A stretch of DNA of 64,000 nt from Cyclaneusma minus (lineage: Eukaryota; Ascomycota; Leotiomycetes; Marthamycetales; Marthamycetaceae): the NCBI GenBank assembly GCA_037179335.1, contig JAKZHN010000036.1:124001-188000 (forward strand), read 5' to 3'. Positions 8,951 to 21,341 of this stretch are shown piece after piece. Positions within the stretch are counted from its first letter, which is position 1, and each line of letters starts with the position of its first letter. The notes beneath the pieces were generated by a model. That model was not told the origin of the DNA and searched no databases. It saw only the letters and a list, made by a program, of their open reading frames with translations. A program made the translations under genes and the position numbers.

Positions 8951-11900
8951 ATGTCGTTGGAAGAGAAGCTCGACAAGATTCTCTCGCCGAAGCTGCAGAA
9001 TCAGCAACAGGTCTGTCGCGATGCCATCTGGAAAGGAAAAAGCAAAGCTGACTGATTCTATGTTTCAAGACCAGCTTTGTGCTCAGGGCCGTCACAGAGA
9101 CTCTGCGAGAGAAGAACGAGGTGAATGCAGCCGGATATTTCGGAGCCTTCCAGGCCTTACTGGAGAAATCGATCACGAGTACAGAGGTTGTGAACAAGGA
9201 ACTAGCCACTTCACTCGTCTACCTGCTCGACGTCGTTGCGCCATTCGCGCCCCAGGGAATCCTCCGTTCGTACTTTACGAGAATTTTGTCCAGTCTTGCC
9301 CCAGCCTTGACTCTGCCCGATGCAGATGCGCCACTACTCCGTCCTGCCATAGGTTGCCTCGCGACTGTGCTCGTTGCCCAGAATGCCGCGGCATGGGAGC
9401 AATCACAGACTCAGATATCACCGCGACGAGCCCTAGCCGGCATACTCCGGATTGCTCTGGACCACCGGCCCAAGGTCCGAAGGAAGGCACAAGAAGCGAT
9501 CACGAATGTCTTGCGCAATCCGCCGCCCAGCCCGTCTGTCGACCATCCTGCTGCCGACATGTGTGCAGAGACGGCTCTCCAGAGCCTGAGTGAGCTCGCC
9601 GAGCGAGCGAGCCAAGGGAAGAAGCAGAGGAAGGGACAAAGCTCCGAGAACGAGCCGGCTCTCATTCATGCACTTCAATTGACCAAGACAGTGGCAGCAG
9701 CTTCTGGGGGCTGGCCAAGCAAGAAGATCGAATCACTCTGCGAACTTCTCCTGAACATTTCGAGGTCAAGCAACGAGTACCTGACAATGGCTTCGTTTGA
9801 GGTGTTCGAGCTGATCTTCGAAGGCATGGCAAGCGATGCTGCCTCCTCAGCCAAACTGCCACGGCTGCTGGAGGTCATATCCGATCTCCGTCCCTCCCAA
9901 GATGACTCGCAACTTCTTCCGCCCTGGATCGCCGTGCTTTCTCGTGGCTACGACGTCTCCGCTCAGATAGAGCCAGAGGACACATTCGCGAAGCTGCCTG
10001 ACGTGTTTGCCATGGTATCTACATTCTTGGCATCCTCCTCCCACAATATCAGAGTTTCGGCTTCTGAATGTCTCATATCATTCATGACGAACTGTATCCC
10101 GCCTGCAGTCATCCTTGAGCCTTCGGTGTTTGATGAGAAGACTTTGGAGAAATTAGCCAAGTCAGCCATCGATTTACTTAGCATCAAGTATCAATCAGCA
10201 TGGATGGAGAGCTTCAACGTCTTTGCCGCCATGTTTGACACCCTCAGATGGAGATCATATCCCTTGTTAGCTGAGATTGTGAAGACGATCGGTGACCTAC
10301 GCGGGAGCGATGCTTTTACTGGCAAAAAGGAGGCCGACGAGGTCCTCGGCAAAGCTATTCTGGCTATGGGTCCTGAGAACGTGCTCGCCATCCTACCATT
10401 GAATATCGCCACTCAAAAGCCCGGTCAGCCAGGCAGAGCTTGGCTACTACCAATCCTTCGAGACTATGTCAGCAACACCAACTTGCGACACTTCAGAACC
10501 GAGCTGGTGCCATTGAGCGAGATCATGTTCCAAAGAGTGATTAACCACGGTAAAGCTGAGAAGACTATGGAAGTGAAAATTTTTGAGACCGTGGTCCAAC
10601 AGATATGGGCTTTGCTTCCAGGTTACTGTGATCTGCCACTGGATCTTACAGAGGCATTCGATCAAACTTTCGCCGAGATGCTCGCAACCCTGCTTTACGA
10701 GCAAGTCCAGCTGCGAGCAGATGTTTGTAGAGCTCTACAGACAATGGTCGAATCGAATAAGGCTGTTTTGGAGTTCGAGGGAGACGACGACTTGCTACGT
10801 CAAAGTCGCGTCTCCAAGGCTGCTGCGAGAAGAAACTTGGAACATCTCGCAGGCTTGAGCAGTAATCTGCTGGCTGTTCTGTTCAATGTCTACAGCGAAA
10901 CGCTGCCCCACCACAGAGGGTACATTTTGCAGTGTATCAATGCCTATCTGAGCATTACACCTGCAACAGAACTGGAAGCGACATTCAAAAAGGTCACGGA
11001 AATGCTTGAAAAAACATTGGTGGAGACCGCCAGCACGGAGAAGCCGAAACAGGGAAAGTCAGAAGACAAAATGCCTCCCGTCAGCCACACTCTTATGGAC
11101 CTTGTCATTACCATGTCAATCTATTTGCCTCGCGAAAGTTTCTCCACACTCTTCGCCATTGCGTCTCAAGTCCTCATGAAAAATGACGATCCGCAACTCC
11201 AGAAGAAGGCATACAAACTGATCCCTCGACTGGCCGAGTCTGAAATTGGTCGGGCCGCCCTGCTGGAACGAAATGCTGATCTTCAGCTACTGCTGCTCAG
11301 CAGCGCCGAACAAGTCTCTGCTCCTGCGAAGCGCGACAGATTATCCGCCATTGCAACTCTCATTCCGGTGCTGTCTAATGATTCACTTCACTTCATCCCA
11401 AGTATCCTCTCTGAAGTAGTCCTGGCGTGCAAGGAAGTCAATGAACGAGCGCGTACCACCGCCTTTGACGTTTTAGTCCTCATGGCCGAAAGGATCATTG
11501 CCGCTCCTGGTGTGCAGATCGATAACAGCAAGGTTCCAAATATGCCAGACGATGCTCCTGCTGTTGTCGCATCCTTGGAGGAGTACTTGACCATGCTCAG
11601 CGCTGGTCTTGCTGGTAGCTCACCACACATGGTTTCGGCCTCCATCACTGCTTTAACTCGAGTCTTGTACGAATTCCGCGAGTCACTGTCGAAGGAGACA
11701 CTCGACGACCTTGTCCAAACCCTGGATCTGTTCCTGACTTCCAACAACCGAGAGATCGTACGCAGTGTGCTTGGCTTCGTCAAAGTCTGTGTTATCAGCC
11801 TACCTAAGGAGCTCATGCTCCAGAGGCTCAAATCCCTGATACCAAATCTGATGGTCTGGAGTCACGAGCACAAGGCTCATTTCAAAGCAAAGGTCAAGCA

Positions 11901-12732
11901 TATCCTTGAGCGAATGATCCGTAAGTTTGGCGTTGATATCGTGATGAAGTTTTGTCCCGAGGAGGATAAAAAGCTCATCACGAATATTCGTAAGACGAAG
12001 GAACGCAGCAAGCGACATGCAGAAGCTGCCAAGGCTGCTGGCGATGAAGGCACCAAAGACGGGAAGCGTCAAAGCCGTTTCGAAAGTGAATACGACGAAG
12101 CTGTGGCCGACAGTGATGATGAATCAAATGCTTCAGACGTCTCAGATGATGAAGTGTTAGGTCGAAATAAGCAGAGAAGCAAGACCTACATTGTGGAGGA
12201 GGGAGACGAGCCTCTTGATCTTCTGGATCGAAAGTCTCTTGCCAACATATCGTCAACTAAGCCTTTGAAGCAACGACTCCCGAAGGGCAAGTCGAGAACG
12301 AAGACTGACCTTGACGGTAAGCTGCTCCTTGGTGGTGACGACGACGGAGACGACCAGATGGTATTCGACACGCCTGCAGGTGAAGATGGCGGTATCGGCG
12401 CTTATGTGCAAGCCATCGAGGGCCGCGATGCTGTGAAGAGGGGCCAGAAGGGCAGGCTTAAGTTCAGCAACAAGAGAAACCAGTCTGAAATGGACCTGGA
12501 CGATGATGATGACGACGAGGAGCCCCCTCGTAAGGATGGGAACAACGATCGCGGTGGTCAGCGAAGTGGTCGCGGCGGCCAGGGCGGTCGTGGAGGTAGA
12601 GGCAGGGGCAGCAGTGGCCGAGGTGGCATTGCTCGCGGAGGCCGCAGGAGTCTGGATGGACATAAGTCTGGCAAGGGTGGCGGCGCGCGGGGAGGCCGCG
12701 TTATGAAGTCTACTTACGGCAAAAGGAACTAA
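8951..12732 (+). CDS. RRP12: RRP12, ribosomal RNA processing and pre-ribosome export HEAT-repeat protein
   Basis: Exons 8951-9010 and 9070-12732 encode 1240 residues, close to other fungal RRP12 proteins. The short first exon encodes 20 residues ending LSPKLQNQQQ, and splicing gives the conserved TSFVLRAVTETLREKNE. The intron donor is the uncommon GTCTGT, with a CTGAC branch point. The body is alpha-helical and HEAT-like (NUC173 family). The C-terminus has acidic patches, basic stretches and an RGG/GAR tail (about residues 1180-1230). In yeast the protein binds pre-40S and pre-60S particles and helps their nuclear export with Ran. An upstream in-frame ATG at 8873 would add 26 basic residues across a tandem repeat; the ATG at 8951 is preferred because it matches the usual N-terminus. 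Confidence 0.95.
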
Positions 12733-14573
12733 TGGTTGGGCAATGGAGTTGATGTTTAGGTACCTACTTGCGTTGCTAAATAATTGTCCAATGTCCATAA
12801 GGAATCGCACTTTGTATATTTGCGATCTTAGTCTTGAGCTATAGCTCTGTTGTGCTATTTTCTAATGCTATGATTTTGTATTTCGGATCAAAATCACCAA
12901 GTTCTGTTTAAATCGAATTGTGACTTGGTCTCAGCTATAACTCGACTTAGTTCCAACTCCAAGAACCTATATCACAGGCCGGCTACCCGCAAAGATGCGT
13001 GTCAATGCTTAGACCGTCTAAATGTCCGTCTTATAATCTTATGTGCTCCACTATCCTCACATTCCTAACTGCCAGTGCTAGGGCTATTTAAATTTAATAT
13101 CCCATAGCAGCATTTCGACCGTTGCCAATTGCCATATGCTCTTCTCCTATATCCTCCCCTCCCAGCAGCCTTCACGTCACACCAGCAGAATGCCAGAAAT
13201 TTTAAATCCCTTTCTAAGAAACCAATGCTGCGGGAACGAGCTACTGCCACATCTCCCCCCAGAATTACAATCTTCTGCTCAATATCTCGGCCGCAAATAT
13301 TCACGACGATATGTTGAGAGTTTGCTATAGCTGACTGTTGGCGATCTTCCTTGCCATGAATTGGCCTTGGATTTAGCCTGTACACATATCCTGGTTGCAT
13401 CTTACCGGGTCGCTGGGCTTGTAATGGGAAGATCGAAAAGCGCTGGTTTGAAGCCTCGAGACTTGTCATTGACGGCTGCTTGACGGCTGCTATGGCGCAG
13501 ATCTGATTCACGTTTTGGGCCCAATGGAGCTTGGGAAATTTCTGTACACATGCAATGTCAATCATTCACATGTAGCCGACGGTATGCAAAACGAGAGATC
13601 AGGGAGCAACTGTGCGGGAAGTAGGAAATACGTGGGTGCAGGTGTGTTGGGAAGAAGGTCTCGATTCCACTCGTTCAGTCCGTAGGCTCTTTGGTCAGGC
13701 TGCTTCCAGTCACGCTCGCATTCCCGGGCTCAGGCACCTACCTCACGCCCACAAGCAATCAAGACACGCAGATGGGATTGAACATAAAAGGTTTCTTTGG
13801 TGTCTTCTGTAAGCGAAGCAGATGATCAGAAGGATCATCAGGTATCAGCTAGTCTTCAGAATACACAAGTCCAATTCCAGAGGCCGATTCCGTTGTTGTG
13901 GCAAGCATACATTCACCGGCCCCGGTCCACAAGCTCCTCCGATTTGATTCCCAGCTCCGTATCCCCCCACTGTGCATCCCGCCCTCCCGCAAATGCAACA
14001 GAAGTCAAAGAAGAAACAGGACGAAGAGATGTGCGGCGCTGGCTGAGCAAATGATGACCTCCCGGATGGCAAAACGACAAGGCATGTGCTGGTGTAGGTT
14101 CCCCGGGTCCGTTGGAAGGCGCGATTCGATTAAAAGAAGAAAGAGAAGAAGTGTCTGCTGCGAGGCAATCGTTTCGTGGGCGTGCTTTGGGTATGTTGCT
14201 GTGATTGGAGGTCGTTCGGCCGAGAGGGGCTAGGCAGAAGAGGACTGCCAGATCTAGTGTCATTTTCGTGTGAGATCAGTCTCTCCGAATGCCAACTCGT
14301 TTTTCTTGGTGGAGCCATGCAGCCTTGCCCCAGATCATCTCCCATCCCACCACATCAGAACACCGCAACATGTCGAAAAGAGAAGAATGTCATGCTGGAC
14401 AAACACAGCAGCTTGCTATGAAACATGAACGCATCAATGGCCCGTCTAAGCAGAGAACACGCCACCAGAGACATCATTAGGGCTAGCCAGCCCATTGCAC
14501 TGCCAGCTTTGGCCAAAGTGCAAGGTATGAACGAGAGCTAGCATCTAGGTCATAGAATCATGAATGCACTGAC
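12733..14573. other. Intergenic between convergent RRP12 and the PP2C gene
   Basis: 1.8 kb with no frame that carries a recognisable domain on either strand. The first 400 bp are A+T-rich, as expected for 3' UTR and terminator sequence. The remainder holds only short open frames with irregular composition. No tRNA-like pair of A and B boxes was seen. Confidence 0.5.
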
Positions 14574-16436
14574 TTAGGATTCCTTTTTGGGCTCCTTGCT
14601 CGTCTTCGACTCGTTGCCGTTCGACTTCGACAGAGGGCCGTCAGAAACGCCCTGGTACTTGGGCTCTTCGGTGCCGGCAGAGGCCTTGCTGTCGTCGTTC
14701 GTGCCAGTGCTCGCAGCCTGTCCGGGGCGGACTTGGCTTTGAAGATCTTCATCTTCTTCGTCTTTGGCAGCGTTCTCGAACATACGGGTATCGTCTGAGT
14801 CAGTTAGGACTTCATTGCCATCTCCGAGGAAGATGATGCGGCCTCTCGAGCCGGCATTACCGTAAGCCCTTCCTCCCGAGTCTTCATTTCCACTGTCGCT
14901 GTCCTCAAACTTGTGGTGAACTCCCGGACCACGGAACTCAGCTACGTCCACGATTAGCATGTCTGCTTAGCTGCTGCGACTTCTCAATTGACAACTTACC
15001 ATACTCAGGTGGAGCACACGGTCCCTCGCCAGCAGCAACACGCTTTGCCACCATGTCGTACCACTCCTCCTTTGTCTTTCCAGCAAGGAGGCCAACAATG
15101 ATCATAGTCATGTTATCACAGCCGACGCCGCCAGTTTCGGAGTTAGAAGCAAGACAGTTGTCCATCATGTTCTCGCAGATCTTGGAGAGCTCCTGCTTGG
15201 CAGCAATACCTCTGCGCACAAACTCGACGACAGCCTGCGAAGACTGACAGTCCCAGATTCCTACCACAGGTCAGTCCTCTACTCCCATCACTACAATCCA
15301 CGAAGAACTTACCGTCACAGGCAATGACCAGGAACTCATCGTCACCAGAGATGTCATGGATGGTGACATCGGGATAGGCAGTGACAATCTGCTGTTCGGG
15401 CGACAGCTCAGCACTCTTCTTGAATTCGAAGTCACCAATGGCTCGCGAGAGTGCGAGATTGCCATTGACTCGTCCAAAGTCAACGAAGCCGCCAGCAGCG
15501 GTGATACGAGCCTTCTCTCCTAGAGGGGGTGTCAGTCCTCTGGAACCCACATCAGAGCAAGGTGTTCGGGTGCATACCTTCGTTCTGTGGCTTGTGGTCA
15601 TATGAAAGCGGCTTGGCTCTGCCTTTCACACCCAGAACACTTCTGGAGTCTCCAGCGTTACCCTTTGTGAGTTAGCAAACATGAATCCCCGCAAGAGGAA
15701 TGTGAAGCTTACGACATAGATCTTCTTGGCAGACACGATACCGACAGACGCAGTACATCCCGAAACCTCTTCCTCGTAACGAGGATCTGTACTCCCAGTT
15801 AGCATGGGATCACTCCGATAGGGCTGGACGAACAAACCATTGAGGATTGCACGATCAGTGGCCAAGAATCCGTCTCTCAGAGCTTGCTCGAAATCGCCCT
15901 TGCTGAAAGCCTGCTGGCTGGCAACAATCTTATGAATGTTCTCTCCAGCAAAGAGAGCCACCTTGTCACCACCATGTCCATCATACACACCGAAGAACGA
16001 CAGTCTGCTCTGACCATCGGCAGCGGCAAAGTCCTTGCCGGTATCGGCTTGTAGGTCCAAGATAGCGGCATGAGCATCCTCCATACTGATACGCCATCCT
16101 TGCATGGCAGAAACACCATAGATCAAACGCTCATCGCCTCCGCTGGCCGAGTGCTAGAAGAGGTTGACATGTCAGCATTCGAACTCAGCTGGATAGCAGG
16201 CTAGGTGAGGCACAGAACCATGGGCGCGACTGCCAGGACCGTCAGGATCAAATGACAGACGCGTCTCCAGAGTCGCGCTGCGATCGCACATCTCCCCCAG
16301 GCTGCTGGTGTGCCTAGTAGACCTTTGGCAGATCAGGGAGGTTGCGGGCGCAGCCATGGACGACAATAGAGAAGCAGCAGGGCGGGTGGGGATCACATAC
16401 CTTCTCGGTCACTGGCTCGGAAAGAGTCTGACCCAT
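14574..16436 (-). CDS. PTC2: Protein phosphatase 2C (PTC2/PTC3 type)
   Basis: A metal-dependent Ser/Thr phosphatase. In yeast the PTC2/3 pair switches off the HOG MAP-kinase pathway, the DNA-damage checkpoint kinase Rad53 and the unfolded-protein response. Six minus-strand exons: 16436-16401, 16153-15713, 15662-15578, 15519-15313, 15260-15000 and 14941-14574, all in phase, giving 465 residues. The start MGQTLSEPV is the usual possibly myristoylated N-terminus (Gly2). PPM motifs are SMEDAH, YDGHGGD, GNAGDSR, VNGNLALSRAIGD, DEFLVIACDG, and GCDNMT with the last metal-binding Asp. The C-terminal 130 residues are acidic and Ser-rich. Intron 1 is long for this window (247 bp), the others 50-58 bp. 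Confidence 0.95.
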
Positions 16437-17639
16437 CTTGACAAGTGACCCGTGTTCCGCTTGAGAGTGGGTTGTGGGAGTGCTGTCAATCCAGCTTTGT
16501 TGTTCGCGCGGGTGGGTAGGCTTGGTACAGCAGGGCGCGGGGAAGAAGAGATTGCGGGGTGTTCAGGTCGGCGGGTTCTGAGGGTATTGAAGGAGTGAAC
16601 AGAAACTACTGTCGCATATCTTGGGTCTTCTAGCAGCGTCGTCGTCGTTGGGGAAGGGTGAGAGGCAGCAGGTAAAGTCTTACTCTGGTCGCGTGGAAGT
16701 GCAGCAGTGGCTCAGAGAATGACGCTACTGATTACTTTGAGCAGAGAACTTAGGCACTCCCCCCTAAGCGAGCCCTCCAGTCCCTTATCGCGACATAAGC
16801 GCCCTGATAAAGCTCACGACTGCCCTTGCCAGTCCCAGAAGCAGCGCCTGAATTTGAAAGGATTTTTCTCTGGCTTGAGTTACACTACACATCATCCTTG
16901 GTCAGGCAGGCACGGGGGGCCATGGGCCAGCTGTGGCTCAAAGCAGCAGGCAGCCATCTGCTGTCCTGAGGCGACGACGCGATGGCCGTCGACATTAGGT
17001 ACCGATCCTCGGATGACGATTCTTTTGTCGCCACTCTACGAAACTTCAATGCTGCTCCGGTCCCTGCTGCGGGGTCCCCTCTTCCCCCCGATACATGTAG
17101 GGGCAAAGAGACACTTCCTGCATAAGTTGGACCCTGGATTTTCCTCCCCCGCCCCCCGGCCCCGAGTCCGCGGCGGGACGCCATGACTAGGGAGCATGGC
17201 CGTCTGGAAACACATATCAGCGCACATGCACCCGCTCTCGCCGCCAGAGTCACCGCCTTCTTTGAAAATGTCCGAAGAGCTGGGTTAAGCCTGGAGATCA
17301 GCCTGCCCGCGAAATACTTTCCAGGGTGTCACGGTGGCACGAGGGAGGGGGAAAATCGAGAAACCGCTACCCGGGCTCTCTGAGACAGCCCCAATCGCTT
17401 CCCCGCGCCCCACCACAGCCTTAAGGCTGAGGCTTTGAGCTAGAAGCAATGTCCACTCGAGCCTCCGTGTTTTGAAACTGAAGTCAATACGAGAAAATAG
17501 CATTCAGGATTCGTAAGTGAGGCTGAGTACGGTAGTGAGATGCATTTTAGCTGCTAAGCAGATTCTAGTTTGCCGATTACCGTAAAGGTCCGCCGTCCAG
17601 GCACTCTCGCAAATCAAGAACCTCCCGACAAATTTCTTG
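16437..17639. promoter_or_regulatory. Upstream region of the PP2C gene
   Basis: No supported gene. Open frames at 16707-17186 (+) and 16885-17253 (-) overlap each other, are Pro/Arg-rich and show no domain. Confidence 0.45.
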
Positions 17640-17930
17640 ATAGTTGCAATTTCTTGGCCGAGATTATTATTATTCCTATCTGCTTTGGTTTTCCCAGATT
17701 ATTCGAATTTCCTCCACTTGAAGTAGTTGGAACTATTCACAATCACTCGAATGCTCCTAGCCTGAGAGCCTCCTCATCACTTGTACTGTCTTTGGATAAT
17801 TTCCAATCACTTGGAATACTCCTAACGCCACTTGGATTTCCGAATTTCTTACTCTTCCCTAGTCATTTGGATTTCAGGTAATTACTTGAGTTTCTCGATT
17901 ATTTGCTTACTTTGATCTCCTAGGAAAGAC
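17640..17930. repeat. Degenerate TTGGAATATT-type minisatellite island 2
   Basis: Repeated words such as CAATCACTTGGAATACTCC (17804-17822), GCCACTTGGATTTCC, AGTCATTTGGATTTC and GTAATTACTTGAGTTTC follow one another at about 19-22 bp. The period is clear to the eye but every copy is diverged. Confidence 0.65.
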
Positions 17931-18083
17931 CTCAGCATTGATTTATTTGCTCATTAGCACGACGTACCTCCGGAGACTGAAAGCAAGGTCTATCTGCTTT
18001 TTGGCAAAGTATGCTAGAATCAAGCCCGTGGACGAGGAAAACAGTTTCGAATTATGCATTTGCGTGGTATACAATCACTGCGC

Positions 18084-21000
18084 CTAGATGAATCCCTTCT
18101 CGCCATCATCCGAATACTCCTCATGCAGACCCTTGAAATCCTTATACACCTCCGAAGGCACCTCTGAAGCATCCGACCAGATCTCATTGGTACCACTAGT
18201 ACCATTTGTTTGGGGCCTCGGCTCCTCTTCGCTCGTCCCCTCCTCGACATTGACGGCGTCGGAAACCTTGCCCCCTTCTTCTCGATAGTCGAAACTCACG
18301 GGCCGTCTCAGCGCTCCTGGCATCAGACGCAAGCCATGATCTTCCATCCGCGGACTCGGCGTGTTCATCAGATGGCCGATCAGAGGATGTGGTCCCATAG
18401 ACCCCACAACAGGCGATTCCGCAGCGATACTATTGCTATAAACCGAGCTATTTCCCCGTTGAAACACAGGCCGAGGAACACGAAGGTAACCAGGAGTGGG
18501 CGACATCTGGAGCGGCGACAGGTGTCTTGAGGACGATTGACTCCGTGACCGGTCTTCGGCCCTTGCCTTCCCTTTATCTTGCGCTGGAGGTTCCGAGGTA
18601 TTCTCTTTCTCAGATGAAGAATGAGGAGGGGACTCGAAGCGGCTATCATCGCTATCGATGGACGTGCGCCGGTTTCGCAGACTATCTCGGTACTCCTGTA
18701 TACTGTCACGGTATTCCTGAACATAGGAGTTCAGTTGTCTCGTTCCTTCCTCGGGCCCATCGAAAGATATGCCAAGACCATTGAGATTAGACTGCCGAGG
18801 CGAATTCGAAACAGCCCTTGTCAAATCCCGCAAAAAGCAGGTCTCTCCACGCGGCTTCTGCGATGCAGAGCGACTTGTCTGTGCAGAAGGAGAGGCCGCG
18901 AAACGAGGGCGCGAAGTCCTCGAGCGAGATCTCTTTGACACCGAACTAGACGAGTCTCCAAAGAACGTGGCCGCCCCGGGATTCCTCCGAGACACGGGTC
19001 TTTTGACAGCAGCGGGCACTGGCTTAGGGCTCTTTGGTACTGCTCGAAGAGTTTTCGGATGCTTGCGGTCCATCATGCTGAATACTCCCGACGATTCTGT
19101 CATTATGCTATGATGGCTATGGCGAGTGCTAAGAGCGCTTCTATCTCGCGACCACGATGAGCGATCTCGAGAGCTGTGGACTACACCTGGTGTACCAGGT
19201 CCGACAAGTGTTGGTGGTGGACTCGATCCATGACCGTGGCCAAGACCACCGGACAGTCGCTTCACCTTCTCGATTTCATGATCTGAAGGAAAGTCCAGGA
19301 CATCGGAACCGCGGACTCCGCTCGATCCGCTGCGAGCCTGATTGATGGCAATGCTACCTAAAGCATTTTTTCTCCCCCGAGCGAAGTTCCGTATGCCGAT
19401 GTTACTAAAGCGAGCTGATTGTGTAGGTGACTCGTATATCACTTCAGGAGTTTCGTGTCTAGTAGACTGAGAAATGGGAGAAAGTCTTCTGGATGGCTCG
19501 TAGTTACGAGTCCGCCAGCTCGACGAAGAGTTTGTACCGGATTGATAGCGTGAGTGTGAGCTGGACTGCGTGGATCTCCAAGTACTATCTGAATTGACCT
19601 GGATATTTGACAGACTATTCGATTGAGAGCTCAAGTGGGCATTCGATGGTGGCTCGATCCCACCCGGTTGTGGGCTGTTCTCCCACTTGCGGTTAAAATT
19701 TGAGAGACTAGAGAGTGATCGAGATGTCCGGATGTTCATTACATCCTGCGAATCTGACTGCTCTGCTGATGAACCGGCTATTGGGCTCGCATGTGATACT
19801 AGAGCTGGTTGAGGGCGCGATCGACGTCTTGACCAGCGTTTGATGTCATCAATATACGGCAGACCATCAAGAATGCCTCCAGTGGGGCGTATGTCGACGG
19901 AATCCAAAGTTGGCTTCTCCGAAACATGCGTGTTTCGAGTCCCAGTTCGGAGGTTTGAGGGGGCTGTTGGCGGACCCGACTTTTCGCTGAAAGACGGCGA
20001 AGAGCGATGGTGGCCTTTGGTAATGGTGGCTCTTCTGCGCCGCATGAAACAGCATAGTCCGAACAACAAGGCCACCAGTATCAACACTGGAATGACGATG
20101 GCTGCAATGACACCGCTGCTCAGGCCCTTCGTGTTATATATTGGTAGCCTCGATGCTGTGGAGCCTGCTGCATCTGCGGAAGTGCTCTGAGCCACTTCGG
20201 AGGTTGGCTTTTCTTTTGTATATGTTGCAGATGTGGAACTTGTGCTGAATACGCTTTTGGTATTAGTCTCTTTGCCGAGTGGCATGGCAGTTGACGTTGT
20301 ACTTGGTGGGGAGGCCGATGATGATGAAGTCTGCGAAAGACTCGAGGAGGCCGCCGCGCTAAAGCCACCTAGAAGAATTCTAACAGTCGTATTGGCCTGG
20401 TCGTTGTAGATATCAGTTGCCGAAATCATTACACTGATTGTCGAAGCATCTTCTGGCGGGATACCATTTAGCGCAAACGTCGAGTTGTCAAAGTTGAGCC
20501 AGGAAGGGACGTCCGCTGTTATAGATGTGAGCTGATCCTCGGTCACGGCAACTCCATCCAATTTCAATGCGCCAGAGAGCCCCGAGAAATCGAGCCTGGC
20601 CCCGACCGTTGCATTGACAGCATAGTTTCCGGGTTCGAAAGCCAGCACATGGTTTCCAACAATGATCTCAAACGGTATGGACGTTCCTGAGAAGCCGATA
20701 GTATCGGATGCGATAAGCTGGACTGCGAATCTCTGCGGCGGCGACTTAAGAGAGCTCTCTGGGGGTGTGATCCCCGAGAACAGTAATGATGAGTTATCGA
20801 AGTTGATCCAGGACGGTAGTGGCGTGTTGTCCTGAGAAGTTGCGTAGTAGTTGAAGGATGAAGGGGCACCGTCTGCCGTGAAAGTGTCGGCCGAAAACTG
20901 GAAAGAAAAGCTTGTCGACGGATGTGCCAGAACAGAAGATGGTTCTGAGTAAGACCCAAAGGACGGTAGTTGATCCGTGAGCGGTATACTGATGGTTGGA

Positions 21001-21341
21001 GGCGGGTTGTCCCGTACAACTAAAGTCGAGGTCATCGTGACCGAGCCAGTGTCGTCTGTTGCTTCTAGCTCAATCGAAGGATTGGTATTGGCGTCTCCTG
21101 AACTGGGAGTTCCAGAGAGCGTTCGAGTCTCGCTGTCCATCGAAAGCCAAGACGGACCAGATAAGTCGTAGGTCAAATTCGAAGTTGAGGCGAAGGTTGA
21201 TGGCGAAAAAGTGAATTGGAACGGCATAGAGACCCTAGCAACAGGGGGCACTTGCGAGTTGAGCGGAAGCTGGATAGTTGGAGTTGCGAGGGCTTCCAGA
21301 CTACAGCATAATAATGCGATCAAGGGCGCAAGTAAGGACAT
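18084..21341 (-). CDS. AXL2: AXL2-like axial polarity membrane protein with cadherin-like domains
   Basis: One uninterrupted frame of 1085 residues. A signal peptide (residues 1-19) is followed by three or four cadherin/dystroglycan-like (CADG) domains (about 25-325), each with the PSWL or PSWINFDN hallmark near its end. A Ser/Thr-rich stalk (330-405) leads to one membrane segment (411-433, GVIAAIVIPVLILVALLFGL) and an RRRR stop-transfer. About 650 cytoplasmic residues, Ser/Arg-rich and disordered, follow. This matches yeast Axl2/Bud10, the landmark for axial bud sites. In filamentous relatives it acts in septation, conidiation or hyphal polarity. O-glycosylation of the stalk is likely. Gene neighbours do not add to the function. 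Confidence 0.93.
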   Translation of the reverse strand: MSLLAPLIALLCCSLEALATPTIQLPLNSQVPPVARVSMPFQFTFSPSTFASTSNLTYDLSGPSWLSMDSETRTLSGTPSSGDANTNPSIELEATDDTGSVTMTSTLVVRDNPPPTISIPLTDQLPSFGSYSEPSSVLAHPSTSFSFQFSADTFTADGAPSSFNYYATSQDNTPLPSWINFDNSSLLFSGITPPESSLKSPPQRFAVQLIASDTIGFSGTSIPFEIIVGNHVLAFEPGNYAVNATVGARLDFSGLSGALKLDGVAVTEDQLTSITADVPSWLNFDNSTFALNGIPPEDASTISVMISATDIYNDQANTTVRILLGGFSAAASSSLSQTSSSSASPPSTTSTAMPLGKETNTKSVFSTSSTSATYTKEKPTSEVAQSTSADAAGSTASRLPIYNTKGLSSGVIAAIVIPVLILVALLFGLCCFMRRRRATITKGHHRSSPSFSEKSGPPTAPSNLRTGTRNTHVSEKPTLDSVDIRPTGGILDGLPYIDDIKRWSRRRSRPQPALVSHASPIAGSSAEQSDSQDVMNIRTSRSLSSLSNFNRKWENSPQPGGIEPPSNAHLSSQSNSLSNIQVNSDSTWRSTQSSSHSRYQSGTNSSSSWRTRNYEPSRRLSPISQSTRHETPEVIYESPTQSARFSNIGIRNFARGRKNALGSIAINQARSGSSGVRGSDVLDFPSDHEIEKVKRLSGGLGHGHGSSPPPTLVGPGTPGVVHSSRDRSSWSRDRSALSTRHSHHSIMTESSGVFSMMDRKHPKTLRAVPKSPKPVPAAVKRPVSRRNPGAATFFGDSSSSVSKRSRSRTSRPRFAASPSAQTSRSASQKPRGETCFLRDLTRAVSNSPRQSNLNGLGISFDGPEEGTRQLNSYVQEYRDSIQEYRDSLRNRRTSIDSDDSRFESPPHSSSEKENTSEPPAQDKGKARAEDRSRSQSSSRHLSPLQMSPTPGYLRVPRPVFQRGNSSVYSNSIAAESPVVGSMGPHPLIGHLMNTPSPRMEDHGLRLMPGALRRPVSFDYREEGGKVSDAVNVEEGTSEEEPRPQTNGTSGTNEIWSDASEVPSEVYKDFKGLHEEYSDDGEKGFI

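Noticed and set aside
8823..9593. 256-codon open frame overlapping the RRP12 start
   Set aside because: Arg/Cys-rich shadow in another frame of the spliced RRP12 exons.
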